13,926 nucleotides of DNA. It comes from Spirochaetales bacterium (GTDB lineage Bacteria > Spirochaetota > Spirochaetia > SZUA-6 > DRHE01). Location of the stretch: positions 1 through 13,926 of the forward strand of contig JAFGFV010000309.1 in assembly GCA_016930895.1 (NCBI GenBank), written 5' to 3'. The notes below the pieces were generated by a model, which searched no databases, was not told where the DNA came from, and saw only the letters and a list, made by a program, of their open reading frames with translations. Position 1 is the first letter of the stretch, and every line of letters starts with the position of its first letter. This document shows, one piece after another, positions 6,464-13,364 of the stretch. The translations under genes were made by a program, and so were the position numbers.

Positions 6464-7254
6464 TCGGAAAAAACGGGAGCGATCACATGGGAGAGCGTTC
6501 CGGGATAGACGCCATGAACCAGGGTGGAGACGAGGGACATCACCTGCTGGAGGTCAGAAATGTCAGCAAGCGCTTCGGCGGCTTGGTGGCGAACAACAAC
6601 GTATCGATGGAGGTCCGTGAAGGAGAGATCAGGGGCCTGATCGGTCCAAACGGCTCAGGCAAGACCACCCTGCTGAACATCATCACCGGGATGTATGAGC
6701 TAACCGACGGGAGCGTCTGGTACACAGGCAAACGCATCAACGGCATGAAGGCGAACGTGATCTCATCTATCGGAATCATGCGGACGTTTCAGGTGGCGCG
6801 GGTGTTTCGCAATATGACGGTGCTCGAGAATATGTTGATTCCCGCGCTGGCTCAGGGACTGTCACACCATGAGGCCGAACACAAGGCAAAGGACTTGCTT
6901 GACTTCGCTTTGTTGAGCAGGTTGAAGGACAAGCCGGCCAAGAGTCTCTCTGGTGGCCAGAACATGCTCCTTCAGATCGTGCGGGGATTCATGAACTCGC
7001 ATTTGCGACTCTACGCGATGGATGAGCCGTTTGCGGGAGTCCACAAGTCGATCCTGGACGTCATCATCAATTCAATCCGGGTGATGAACCGAGAACAGGG
7101 GGTGACGTTCTTGATCGTGAGCCACGACATGTCCACGGTGTCCAATCTCTGCGATAGGATTACCGTCTTGGCAAAAGGGGAGCGCATCGCTGAAGGCAGC
7201 ATGCAAGAGGTCGCGAACAATCCCGCGGTGATCGATGGGTATCTGGGTGGATGA
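6460..7254 (+). CDS. livG: Liv-type ABC transporter ATP-binding protein LivG
   Basis: This cytoplasmic ATPase subunit powers import with LivF. From ATG 6460 it has 264 residues: Walker A GPNGSGKTT (62-70), Q-loop Q111, signature LSGGQ (163-167), Walker B ending MDEP (187-190), and H-loop H222. The signature is LSGGQ, not the LSYGQ common in LivG, and the stretch before Walker B (SHLRLYAMDEP) is unusual. The start is uncertain. ATG 6460 overlaps the livM stop, but ATG 6487 has a better Shine-Dalgarno (GGGAG, 6475-6479). The ABC fold begins only at about residue 29, so a shorter start is plausible. A HAD-hydrolase gene, not livF, comes next. Confidence 0.88.
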   Translation: MIGKNGSDHMGERSGIDAMNQGGDEGHHLLEVRNVSKRFGGLVANNNVSMEVREGEIRGLIGPNGSGKTTLLNIITGMYELTDGSVWYTGKRINGMKANVISSIGIMRTFQVARVFRNMTVLENMLIPALAQGLSHHEAEHKAKDLLDFALLSRLKDKPAKSLSGGQNMLLQIVRGFMNSHLRLYAMDEPFAGVHKSILDVIINSIRVMNREQGVTFLIVSHDMSTVSNLCDRITVLAKGERIAEGSMQEVANNPAVIDGYLGG

Positions 7255-7270
7255 CATCAAACGGCTCACT

Positions 7271-7289
7271 TGTACGACGCGTGAGTACA
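7271..7289. other. Weak inverted repeat TGTAC-N9-GTACA in the livG-HAD gap
   Basis: Five-base arms at 7271-7275 and 7285-7289 lie in the 60-nt gap between livG and the HAD gene. It might be a weak hairpin or operator half-sites. No promoter hexamers accompany it. Support is low. Confidence 0.15.
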
Positions 7290-7314
7290 GTCCTCAACGC
7301 ATAGGGAGGTGACT

Positions 7315-8022
7315 ATGTCTCTGAGAGATTTCAGGGTTCTTACCTTTGACGTCGTCGGAACGCTGATCGATTTCGAAGGTGGGATGCTCGATTACTTGCG
7401 GCGGGCCGTGCCCTCGGCAGCGAACCAGGTGGACGACGAAGCGTTTCTGAAGGCGTACAGAAAGGCACGCTCCAGTGATTCCTCGGGATGGTATCCGGAT
7501 GACTTGGTCCGCGTATGGTTGGAGATCGCGCGGGAGTTAGGGCTGCCGGAGGACCACGAGCTCGCGGAAGGCTTTCGAGACTCCGTGCGCGTCTGGAGGC
7601 CATTTTCCGATTCGGTGGAGGCCCTCAAGCGTCTGGGGACGAGGTTCAGGTTGGTTGCCATGACGAATACTCAGCGTTGGGCGTTGGCCCATTTCGAGCG
7701 TGCGTTGGGAAACCCATTCAACGATTCGGTGAGCAGCGACGACGCACTCTGCGAGAAACCCGACCCGCAGTTCTTCGCCTTCGCCCGCGGGCGGCTGAGT
7801 CGAGATGGATATACCATTCGCGATATTCTCCACGTGGCCCAGAGTCAGTATCACGATATCGGGGTGGCGCACAGGTTGGGCTACGCGGTTTGCTGGATCG
7901 AACGCAGGTACGGCAAATCGGGCTTCGGCGGCACAAAGGCCGTGGAGCACCTGACCGAACCGGACTTCCATTTCCACACTCTAGGCGAGTTGGCTGACGC
8001 AGTGGACAGCGGCGATGCGTGA
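7315..8022 (+). CDS. HAD-superfamily hydrolase, 2-haloacid-dehalogenase-like
   Basis: This 235-residue protein has the HAD fold with a helical cap. ATG at 7315 is chosen because the Shine-Dalgarno GGGAGG lies at 7304-7309, which excludes the in-frame GTG at 7309. Motif I is FDVVGTLID: the nucleophile D12 is present, but the second Asp of phosphatases (DxD) is V14. That pattern is typical of 2-haloacid dehalogenases and argues against a phosphatase. Motif II is MTNT (T117), motif III is CEKPDP (K148), and motif IV HVAQSQYHD ends at D181. The SSN triplet of well-studied L-2-haloacid dehalogenases is not evident, so dehalogenation is only one option. Its position between livG and livF ties it to the imported substrate. 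Family call is strong; reaction is unknown. Confidence 0.85.
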   Translation: MSLRDFRVLTFDVVGTLIDFEGGMLDYLRRAVPSAANQVDDEAFLKAYRKARSSDSSGWYPDDLVRVWLEIARELGLPEDHELAEGFRDSVRVWRPFSDSVEALKRLGTRFRLVAMTNTQRWALAHFERALGNPFNDSVSSDDALCEKPDPQFFAFARGRLSRDGYTIRDILHVAQSQYHDIGVAHRLGYAVCWIERRYGKSGFGGTKAVEHLTEPDFHFHTLGELADAVDSGDA

Positions 8023-8037
8023 AGCAGGAATAGTCTG

Positions 8038-8760
8038 ATGGCACTACTGCAGGTAGAAGAGATCACGGCCGGCTACGTCGAGGAGATCGACGTTCTACGG
8101 GACGTGTCATTCGAAATCGAGGAAGGGACGATTACCGGGATCATCGGCGCCAACGGAGCGGGAAAGTCCACGCTCCTCAAGACGATCTTCGGCTTCCTGC
8201 ATCCCCGAAAAGGCAGAATCGTGTTCGACGGTTCGGAAATCCAAAGCAACGAACCATATCAGATGAAACAAATGGGGATGAGCTACATTCTTCAGGAATA
8301 CAGCATATTCCCGGAACTGTCCGTTCATGACAATTTGCTGTTGGGAGCGTGGACCTTTCGCCGAGACGCGACGCGGTTGAGGCAAAGGCTGGACGAGATT
8401 TACCGCTTCTTCCCCATATTGCGGCAGCGCCGGTCCGAGAACGCCACGTATCTGAGCGGGGGACAGCTGCGATTGCTGTCCTTGGGGAAAGAGATCATGT
8501 CACAGCCAAAGCTATTGCTCATCGACGAACCCTCCGTGGGCCTTCAGCCCAACATTGTCACGGAGATCTACGAGTTCCTCAAGCTGATTGCCGAACAGGG
8601 AACAACCATCGTAATCGTGGATCAGAACATCAAGAAGGCCTTTGAGATTTCCGAATACATGATGATGCTCGACATGGGACGCATCACGGAAGAGGGTCAG
8701 AAGAAGGACTTCGAGAAACACATACGGGAAATGATCAAGGTCACGCTAATGCGCTCGTGA
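8038..8760 (+). CDS. livF: Liv-type ABC transporter ATP-binding protein LivF
   Basis: This second ATPase subunit of the importer has 240 residues. It shows Walker A GANGAGKST (37-45), Q-loop Q86, signature LSGGQ (139-143), Walker B LLLIDEP (159-165) and D-loop SVGLQP. In place of the H-loop histidine it has VDQN (194-197), in keeping with the VEQN that LivF proteins usually carry. ATG at 8038 is preceded by AGGA (8026-8029), a moderate ribosome-binding site. It lies 15 nt after the HAD gene. Its end overlaps a possible GTG start of the dehydrogenase (GTGA at 8757-8760). Confidence 0.9.
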   Translation: MALLQVEEITAGYVEEIDVLRDVSFEIEEGTITGIIGANGAGKSTLLKTIFGFLHPRKGRIVFDGSEIQSNEPYQMKQMGMSYILQEYSIFPELSVHDNLLLGAWTFRRDATRLRQRLDEIYRFFPILRQRRSENATYLSGGQLRLLSLGKEIMSQPKLLLIDEPSVGLQPNIVTEIYEFLKLIAEQGTTIVIVDQNIKKAFEISEYMMMLDMGRITEEGQKKDFEKHIREMIKVTLMRS

Positions 8761-8810
8761 GCGCGGCGCACTCTTCGATCCACAACCCAGACACCCGGGA
8801 GATCGCGAGT

Positions 8811-9815
8811 ATGGGAGTTCACCGTAGGTTCAAGGTCGCCCTGACGGACCCGAATTGGAATGACGTAAGCTCCGAAAAGAGGCAGCTCGGTGACATCGCC
8901 GACGTGCGGAGGTTCAAGTGCCGCTCCGAAGCCGAAGTAATAGCCAACTGCAGCGATGCCGACGCTTTGCTCGTGACCTATGCCCCGTTGACCCAGACGG
9001 TCATCGCAAGTCTCAAGAACTGCCGGGTGATCTCGGTATTCGGAATCGGCGTTGACATGGTCGACGTTCAGGCGGCGACCGCCGCTGGGATCTATGTGAC
9101 CAACGTCCCGGGATACTGCATCGAGGAAGTGTGTGACCACGCCATGGCACTCCTGCTTGCGGCCGCGCGGAAAGTGGTGTTCTATCATCGGAGCATCGTC
9201 GAGGCCGGACAGTGGAGCTGGCAGCTGGGCAAGCCGATCTACAAGCTCCGAGGGAAGACCCTGGGGTTGGTCGGCTTCGGGAAGATCTCGCGCGCGGTGG
9301 CCGAGCGGGCACGGTCGTTCGGGTTGCGTGTGCTGGCTTTCGATCCGTATGTGGGTTCGGAGGACTGTGAGAGGGCTGGGGCCCGAAAGACTGAGCTCGA
9401 GGAGTTGCTTGCCGAAGCCGATTTTGTGTCGGTTCACGTCCCGCTGACGCAGCAATCCAGAGGGTTGATCGGCGTGGAACAGCTGCGAGGCATGAAACGC
9501 ACGGCCACGATCGTGAACACCTCCAGGGGCGCGGTCATCAACCAACAGGCTTTGGTGAGAGCGCTCCAAGAGGGCTGGATCGCCGGGGCAGCCCTCGATG
9601 TTCTGGAAAATGAGCCGCCGGAAGCAGACAATCCGTTGATGGGAATGGACAACGTGATTCTCAATCCCCACGCGGGTTTCTATTCCGAAGAGGGAACGGA
9701 AGATCTGAGGCGCAGCGCCGCACTGGAGGTCAGGAGGGTGCTGACCGGCGAGCAGCCGGAGAACCTCGTGAATCGAGACGTTCTGAACCTTCGGAGGATT
9801 ATCGGTGCGTCGTGA
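8811..9815 (+). CDS. D-isomer-specific 2-hydroxyacid dehydrogenase (NAD-dependent)
   Basis: This enzyme interconverts (R)-2-hydroxy acids and 2-oxo acids with NAD(H). From ATG 8811 it has 334 residues. The Rossmann motif is GFGKIS (155-160), with Ser in place of the third Gly. D178 at the end of the second strand (LAFDPY) favours NAD over NADP. The catalytic triad is visible as R239 (NTSRGAVI), E268 (ENEPP) and H287 (NPHAG). ATG 8811 is favoured because GGGAG (8797-8801) lies 9 nt upstream. A longer form from GTG 8757, overlapping the livF stop, would add 18 residues unlike the family. It is the last plus-strand gene. In context it could oxidise an imported hydroxy acid or reduce a 2-oxo product. 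The substrate is unknown; members include glycerate, lactate, phosphoglycerate and branched-hydroxyacid enzymes. Confidence 0.9.
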   Translation: MGVHRRFKVALTDPNWNDVSSEKRQLGDIADVRRFKCRSEAEVIANCSDADALLVTYAPLTQTVIASLKNCRVISVFGIGVDMVDVQAATAAGIYVTNVPGYCIEEVCDHAMALLLAAARKVVFYHRSIVEAGQWSWQLGKPIYKLRGKTLGLVGFGKISRAVAERARSFGLRVLAFDPYVGSEDCERAGARKTELEELLAEADFVSVHVPLTQQSRGLIGVEQLRGMKRTATIVNTSRGAVINQQALVRALQEGWIAGAALDVLENEPPEADNPLMGMDNVILNPHAGFYSEEGTEDLRRSAALEVRRVLTGEQPENLVNRDVLNLRRIIGAS

Positions 9816-9843
9816 GCCTCTCGGTCATGTCCCCGTGAGAGGC
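9816..9843. terminator. Possible bidirectional hairpin between convergent genes
   Basis: GCCTCTC (9816-9822) and GAGAGGC (9837-9843) form a perfect 7-bp stem with a 14-nt loop. It sits in the 9-nt gap and the last codons of the convergent Gx-transporter gene. Neither side has a clear T-run, so intrinsic termination is uncertain. Confidence 0.35.
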
Positions 9844-10457
9844 GGCAGCCTGTCCTCCCTGCCGAGCCGCCCCGCCACCGCCCGCAGGAAGGTGGAGCGG
9901 CGCCTGTAGATCTCGGCCAGGACCCCCAGGAGGATCGAGGCGACCAGACCCACCAGCAGGAGGGGAGGGGCGATCATCCAGGCCGAGGGCCCGAACACGA
10001 GCGCCCTGGCCAGGGAAAGCTGGGTCACATTGCTTGCCAGGGCGCCGAGGATGCTGACGCCCACCAGGGAGATCCGCGGGCCCAGGGCCCTGCGGGCCGC
10101 CCACATGAGCAGGGCGCTCGCCAGGGAACCGGACAGGGAGAACAGGAACAGGTAGGAGAACAGGCTGCCCTGGATCAGGGACTGCCCCAGGATCTTCAGC
10201 GCCACCAGCAGAAAGAAGGACCCCGCCGGCAGCAGGTCCAGGGTGACGAGCAGGGGAAGGTTCGCCAGGCCGATCCGCAGGAAGGGCAGAGGACGCGGGA
10301 TGATGTGCTCGATGGTGGCGAGGAACAGGCAGACTGCGGCCGCCAGTACCACCACCCGCCCGCGCTCCGACAGGGTGCGTGAGGCGCGGCCTGGACGCGA
10401 GGCGCGCCCCGCCCGCACCGGCCGACCAGCCCTCCCCGGCTCAGAAGCTGAAAGCAT
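9825..10457 (-). CDS. Gx transporter family membrane protein (formerly annotated heptaprenyl diphosphate synthase component I)
   Basis: This 210-residue integral membrane protein has about five to six hydrophobic segments between residues 34 and 190. Family-typical stretches include IEHIIPRPLPFLRIGLANLP and the following leucine-rich helices. Older databases call the family heptaprenyl diphosphate synthase component I; it is now usually regarded as a small transporter often found beside NusG-domain-II proteins, and its substrate is unknown. ATG at 10457 has a good Shine-Dalgarno (GGAGGAG, 10468-10462). It overlaps the end of the upstream NusG-domain gene by 17 nt, implying coupled translation. 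The first 33 residues are an unusual Arg/Gly/Ala-rich tail with repeated GRA and RASRPGR-like units, absent from typical relatives as far as I know. It is the last gene of the minus-strand operon. Confidence 0.82.
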   Translation of the reverse strand: MLSASEPGRAGRPVRAGRASRPGRASRTLSERGRVVVLAAAVCLFLATIEHIIPRPLPFLRIGLANLPLLVTLDLLPAGSFFLLVALKILGQSLIQGSLFSYLFLFSLSGSLASALLMWAARRALGPRISLVGVSILGALASNVTQLSLARALVFGPSAWMIAPPLLLVGLVASILLGVLAEIYRRRSTFLRAVAGRLGREDRLPPLTGT

Positions 10458-10818
10458 CGATCTCCTCCCGGGCTCGGCCGCGGATGACCACGAAGACCCG
10501 GTTGGGCAGGCAGGCGATCGTCTGCCCGGGACGAGAGATGCTCCCGGACTTGATGCAGGTCTTCTCGGAGCAGGGGGAGTCCACGACCCGGACCGACCCG
10601 TCGGCGATCTCTACGGTCGTGATGCCCAGGGGACCCGGCACCTCCAGGGTCTGGCGGCTGTCGAGGGGAAAGAGCCAGCTCTCCGATGCCCCCCGGACCT
10701 CGATGACCGGGGTCCCCTCGCTGCCGTACACCCGCACGGCAACCACGGCGATCAGCGCGACCGCCAGCGCCAGCGCGAGGTAGTCCAGTACTGTGGGTCG
10801 AAACCGGAGCCTGGTTAC
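10441..10818 (-). CDS. NusG domain II-containing protein, apparent GTA start
   Basis: This is a membrane-anchored protein of about 125 residues. A short basic N-terminus (TRLRFRP) precedes one hydrophobic helix ([15 protein letters not shown]). An outside beta-domain follows, with the family pattern [12 protein letters not shown] and [15 protein letters not shown], including three cysteines. Function is unknown, but the family is regularly encoded beside Gx transporters, as here. The start is odd. No ATG, GTG or TTG occurs in frame between the metK shadow region and the end of the hydrophobic helix. The best place is GTA at 10818: AAGGAG (10832-10827) is 8 nt upstream, and the codon overlaps the metK stop as GTAA. 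A GTG here would give the common GTGA overlap. CTG at 10788 is a weaker alternative without a Shine-Dalgarno. Product call is confident; start is tentative. Confidence 0.78.
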   Translation of the reverse strand, partial: VTRLRFRPTVLDYLALALAVALIAVVAVRVYGSEGTPVIEVRGASESWLFPLDSRQTLEVPGPLGITTVEIADGSVRVVDSPCSEKTCIKSGSISRPGQTIACLPNRVFVVIRGRAREEIDAFSF

Positions 10819-11975
10819 CGCAGTCTCTCCTTGAGCTCGTCCACCTTGTCGGTCTTCTCCCAGGTAAAGGCATCCCGGCCAAAGTGCCCGTAGGAGGCGG
10901 TCTCCTGGTAGATGGGCCGCTGGAGGTCGAGGGTCTCGATGATCCCGCCGGGGGTGCAGTCGAACAGCTGCGCCACGGCGGCTTCGATCTTGTCCTCGGG
11001 GACCCGTCCGGTGCCGAAGGTATCGACGAACAGGGACACGGGCTTGGCCACGCCGATGGCGTAAGCCAGCTGGACCTCGCAGCGCTCGCACAGTCCGGCG
11101 GCTACGACGTTCTTGGCGATGTAACGGGCCATGTAGGAGGCGGAACGGTCCACCTTGGAGGGGTCCTTGCCGGAAAAGGCACCGCCCCCGTGGCGGGCCA
11201 TGCCGCCGTAGGTGTCGACGATGATCTTCCGCCCGGTCAGCCCGGTATCTCCGTGGGGACCCCCGATCACGAAGCGCCCGGTGGGATTGATGTGGTACAC
11301 CACGTTGCCCTGCAGCATATCTTCCGGAATGGCCTTCTTGATGATCTCTTCGATGTAGGCCTCCCGCAGCTCGTCATACCCTACGTCCTCGGAGTGCTGG
11401 TGGGACAGCACGACCGTGGTCACCCCGGCGGGCTTGCCGTTCTCGTAACGGACAGACACCTGGCACTTGCCGTCCGGGCGCATGAAGGGAAGCAGCCCGC
11501 GCTTGCGCACCGTGGCGGCGCGCAGCATGATGGCGTGGGCATAGTGGATCGGCGCCGGCATGAGCTCCGGGGTTTCCGTGCAGGCATACCCGAACATCAT
11601 GCCCTGGTCTCCCGCGCCCATCTCCTTCTTGCCCTTTCCCCGGTTGACCCCCTGCGCGATGTCCGGTGACTGCTCGTGGATGCTGGACACGACCGAGCAG
11701 GACTGGTAGTCGATGCCGTAGGCCGGGTCGTCGTAGCCGATGGACTTGAGCACCCCGCGCACGGTCCTCTGCAGGTCGATGTAGCCGCCCGTGGTGATCT
11801 CCCCGCCAACCAGCACCAGACCGGTGGTGGTGAAGGCTTCGCAGGCGACCCGGGAGTCGGAGTCCTGGCTCAGGGCGCTGTCCAGGACTGCATCGGAGAT
11901 CTGATCGCAGATCTTGTCGGGATGTCCTTCCCCGACGCTTTCGGACGTGAAGATGAAGGAACCTCTCTCGGCCAC
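10815..11975 (-). CDS. metK: S-adenosylmethionine synthetase (methionine adenosyltransferase)
   Basis: MetK makes S-adenosylmethionine from methionine and ATP in the cytoplasm. The 386-residue protein is full length, with all standard signatures: GEGHPDK (15-21), the ATP-binding GAGDQG (120-125), [20 protein letters not shown] (228-247), and the glycine-rich loop [17 protein letters not shown] (263-279). The start is GTG at 11975, preceded by GGAGGT with good spacing. It lies 15 nt after pfk with no room for a SAM riboswitch, so it is probably expressed within the trpS-pfk-metK operon. Its stop overlaps the presumed start of the NusG-domain gene. The product could supply the AmrS radical SAM enzyme at the left edge, but that link is general rather than specific. 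Confidence 0.97.
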   Translation of the reverse strand: MAERGSFIFTSESVGEGHPDKICDQISDAVLDSALSQDSDSRVACEAFTTTGLVLVGGEITTGGYIDLQRTVRGVLKSIGYDDPAYGIDYQSCSVVSSIHEQSPDIAQGVNRGKGKKEMGAGDQGMMFGYACTETPELMPAPIHYAHAIMLRAATVRKRGLLPFMRPDGKCQVSVRYENGKPAGVTTVVLSHQHSEDVGYDELREAYIEEIIKKAIPEDMLQGNVVYHINPTGRFVIGGPHGDTGLTGRKIIVDTYGGMARHGGGAFSGKDPSKVDRSASYMARYIAKNVVAAGLCERCEVQLAYAIGVAKPVSLFVDTFGTGRVPEDKIEAAVAQLFDCTPGGIIETLDLQRPIYQETASYGHFGRDAFTWEKTDKVDELKERLR

Positions 11976-11990
11976 GTGTACCTCCAGGTG

Positions 11991-13364
11991 CTATTGGTCG
12001 TTGACCATCAGAAGCGGCTGTCCGGTCGCCTCCAGGACGTTCAGCCACAGGGAGTCTTCCGGGGACAGGAGTTTTCGCTTCGAGATGGCGAGCGTGAGCG
12101 GCAGATGCGTGATGCTGTCGCTCCAGTATCCCACCAGCATTCCGGTCTTGCCCGCCATCCCCGCATGCACGGCGTTCTGGGCCAGCTGCATGCAGTAGAT
12201 CGCATCGTGTGCGTTGGCGGGAACCGAGCGGACCTGGTAGCTGGGATCAATATACTTGATGTTGACGGAAACGTCCGTCTTTTCTTTGAAGTAGCGCCTG
12301 ATCTCCTCCTGCAGGAAGATCCCGATGTCCCCCAGGACGGGATTCCCGGAAGCGTCGGTGCGCCCGGCTGCCCCCAGCCCGTCGGTGCCGCAGCCGCCCG
12401 CGGCCACGTACTTCTGCCCGGCGCCTTCGGCAGCGATCAGCACCGCGTGTCCCCGCCGCCTGAGGCGCTCCTCGAGGACCGTGAACAGCCCCTTGGGGCC
12501 CTCCAGGTCGAAGGAGATCTCGGGAACCAGCACAAAGTTGACCTCGTTCAGGGCCAGGGCGGCGTTGGCGGCGATGAAGCCCGACATCCGGCCCATCACC
12601 TTGACCAGACCGATCCCGCAGGGGGCGCCGATGGCCTCGGTGTGGGCGCTGCGGATGGCTTCCGCCGCGGCGGCGAAGGCGGTCTCCAGCCCGAAGGTCT
12701 TGCGCACGTAGGCGATGTCGTTGTCGATGGTCTTGGGGATCCCCACGATCGAGATCTTGAGCCCCCGCCGGGTGATCTCCTCGAAGATGTCCTGCCCGCC
12801 CCTGAGGGTTCCGTCCCCGCCGATCAGGAACAGGATGCTCACGTTCATGCGCTCCAGGCAGTCCACGATCTCGCCCACCCCCTGCGGGCCCCGGGAGGAA
12901 GCCAGGATCGTGCCGCCCTTTTCGTGGATGTCTTTGACCACCTCGGGGGTCAGCATCATGACCTCGTGGCCGTACTTGGGAATGAAACCCTGGAAGCCGT
13001 AGCGCATCCCGTAGATAGTCCGCACTCCGTAGCGGTAGTGCAGCTGCATGACCAGGGCACGGATCACGTTGTTGATCCCCGGGCACAGGCCGCCGCAGGT
13101 CACCACGGCCACCCTCGTCTTGGCAGGGTCAAAGTAGATGCGTTTCCGTGGGCCGGCCTTCTCGAAGGCGGGCACCGGCTCCCCGGATCGCAGCGCCTCT
13201 ACGAGGCGGTCGCGGTCGTGGATGAGCACGACGGATTCCGAGTCCCGGACGTAGTTGGCGATGTCATCGCCCATCTCCGTGGACAGTCCGAGGGGGGAGG
13301 GGATCGTGCACTCCCCCAGGGTCGGAACCGCGAGCTCTGCCGGCCGGAGGTTCAGATCTTCCAT
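11991..13364 (-). CDS. pfkA: 6-phosphofructokinase, group A, predicted ATP-dependent (Gly/Lys signature)
   Basis: This enzyme phosphorylates fructose 6-phosphate to the 1,6-bisphosphate in glycolysis. The 457-residue form from ATG 13364 has a longer N-terminus than the roughly 320-residue E. coli PfkA. It resembles the long clade that includes plant and trypanosomatid ATP enzymes and some PPi enzymes. Motifs: GGLCPGINNVIR (91-102), YGFQGF (122-127), GGDGTLRGG (182-190), PKTIDND (210-216) and MGRMSGF (257-263). The two specificity positions are Gly (G185 of GGDG) and Lys (K211 of PKTIDND). PPi enzymes normally have Asp at the first, so ATP use is predicted. The start ATG lies inside the last codons of trpS (13-nt overlap), suggesting translational coupling; a Shine-Dalgarno is not obvious. 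Stop is TAG. Confidence 0.92.
   Translation of the reverse strand: MEDLNLRPAELAVPTLGECTIPSPLGLSTEMGDDIANYVRDSESVVLIHDRDRLVEALRSGEPVPAFEKAGPRKRIYFDPAKTRVAVVTCGGLCPGINNVIRALVMQLHYRYGVRTIYGMRYGFQGFIPKYGHEVMMLTPEVVKDIHEKGGTILASSRGPQGVGEIVDCLERMNVSILFLIGGDGTLRGGQDIFEEITRRGLKISIVGIPKTIDNDIAYVRKTFGLETAFAAAAEAIRSAHTEAIGAPCGIGLVKVMGRMSGFIAANAALALNEVNFVLVPEISFDLEGPKGLFTVLEERLRRRGHAVLIAAEGAGQKYVAAGGCGTDGLGAAGRTDASGNPVLGDIGIFLQEEIRRYFKEKTDVSVNIKYIDPSYQVRSVPANAHDAIYCMQLAQNAVHAGMAGKTGMLVGYWSDSITHLPLTLAISKRKLLSPEDSLWLNVLEATGQPLLMVNDQ

Noticed and set aside
7309..7314. GTG at 7309 as start of the HAD gene
   Set aside because: It lies within the Shine-Dalgarno itself (GGGAGG, 7304-7309). ATG at 7315 has usable spacing.
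11976..11990. SAM riboswitch in front of metK
   Set aside because: Only 15 nt separate metK from pfk, far too little for any known SAM riboswitch.
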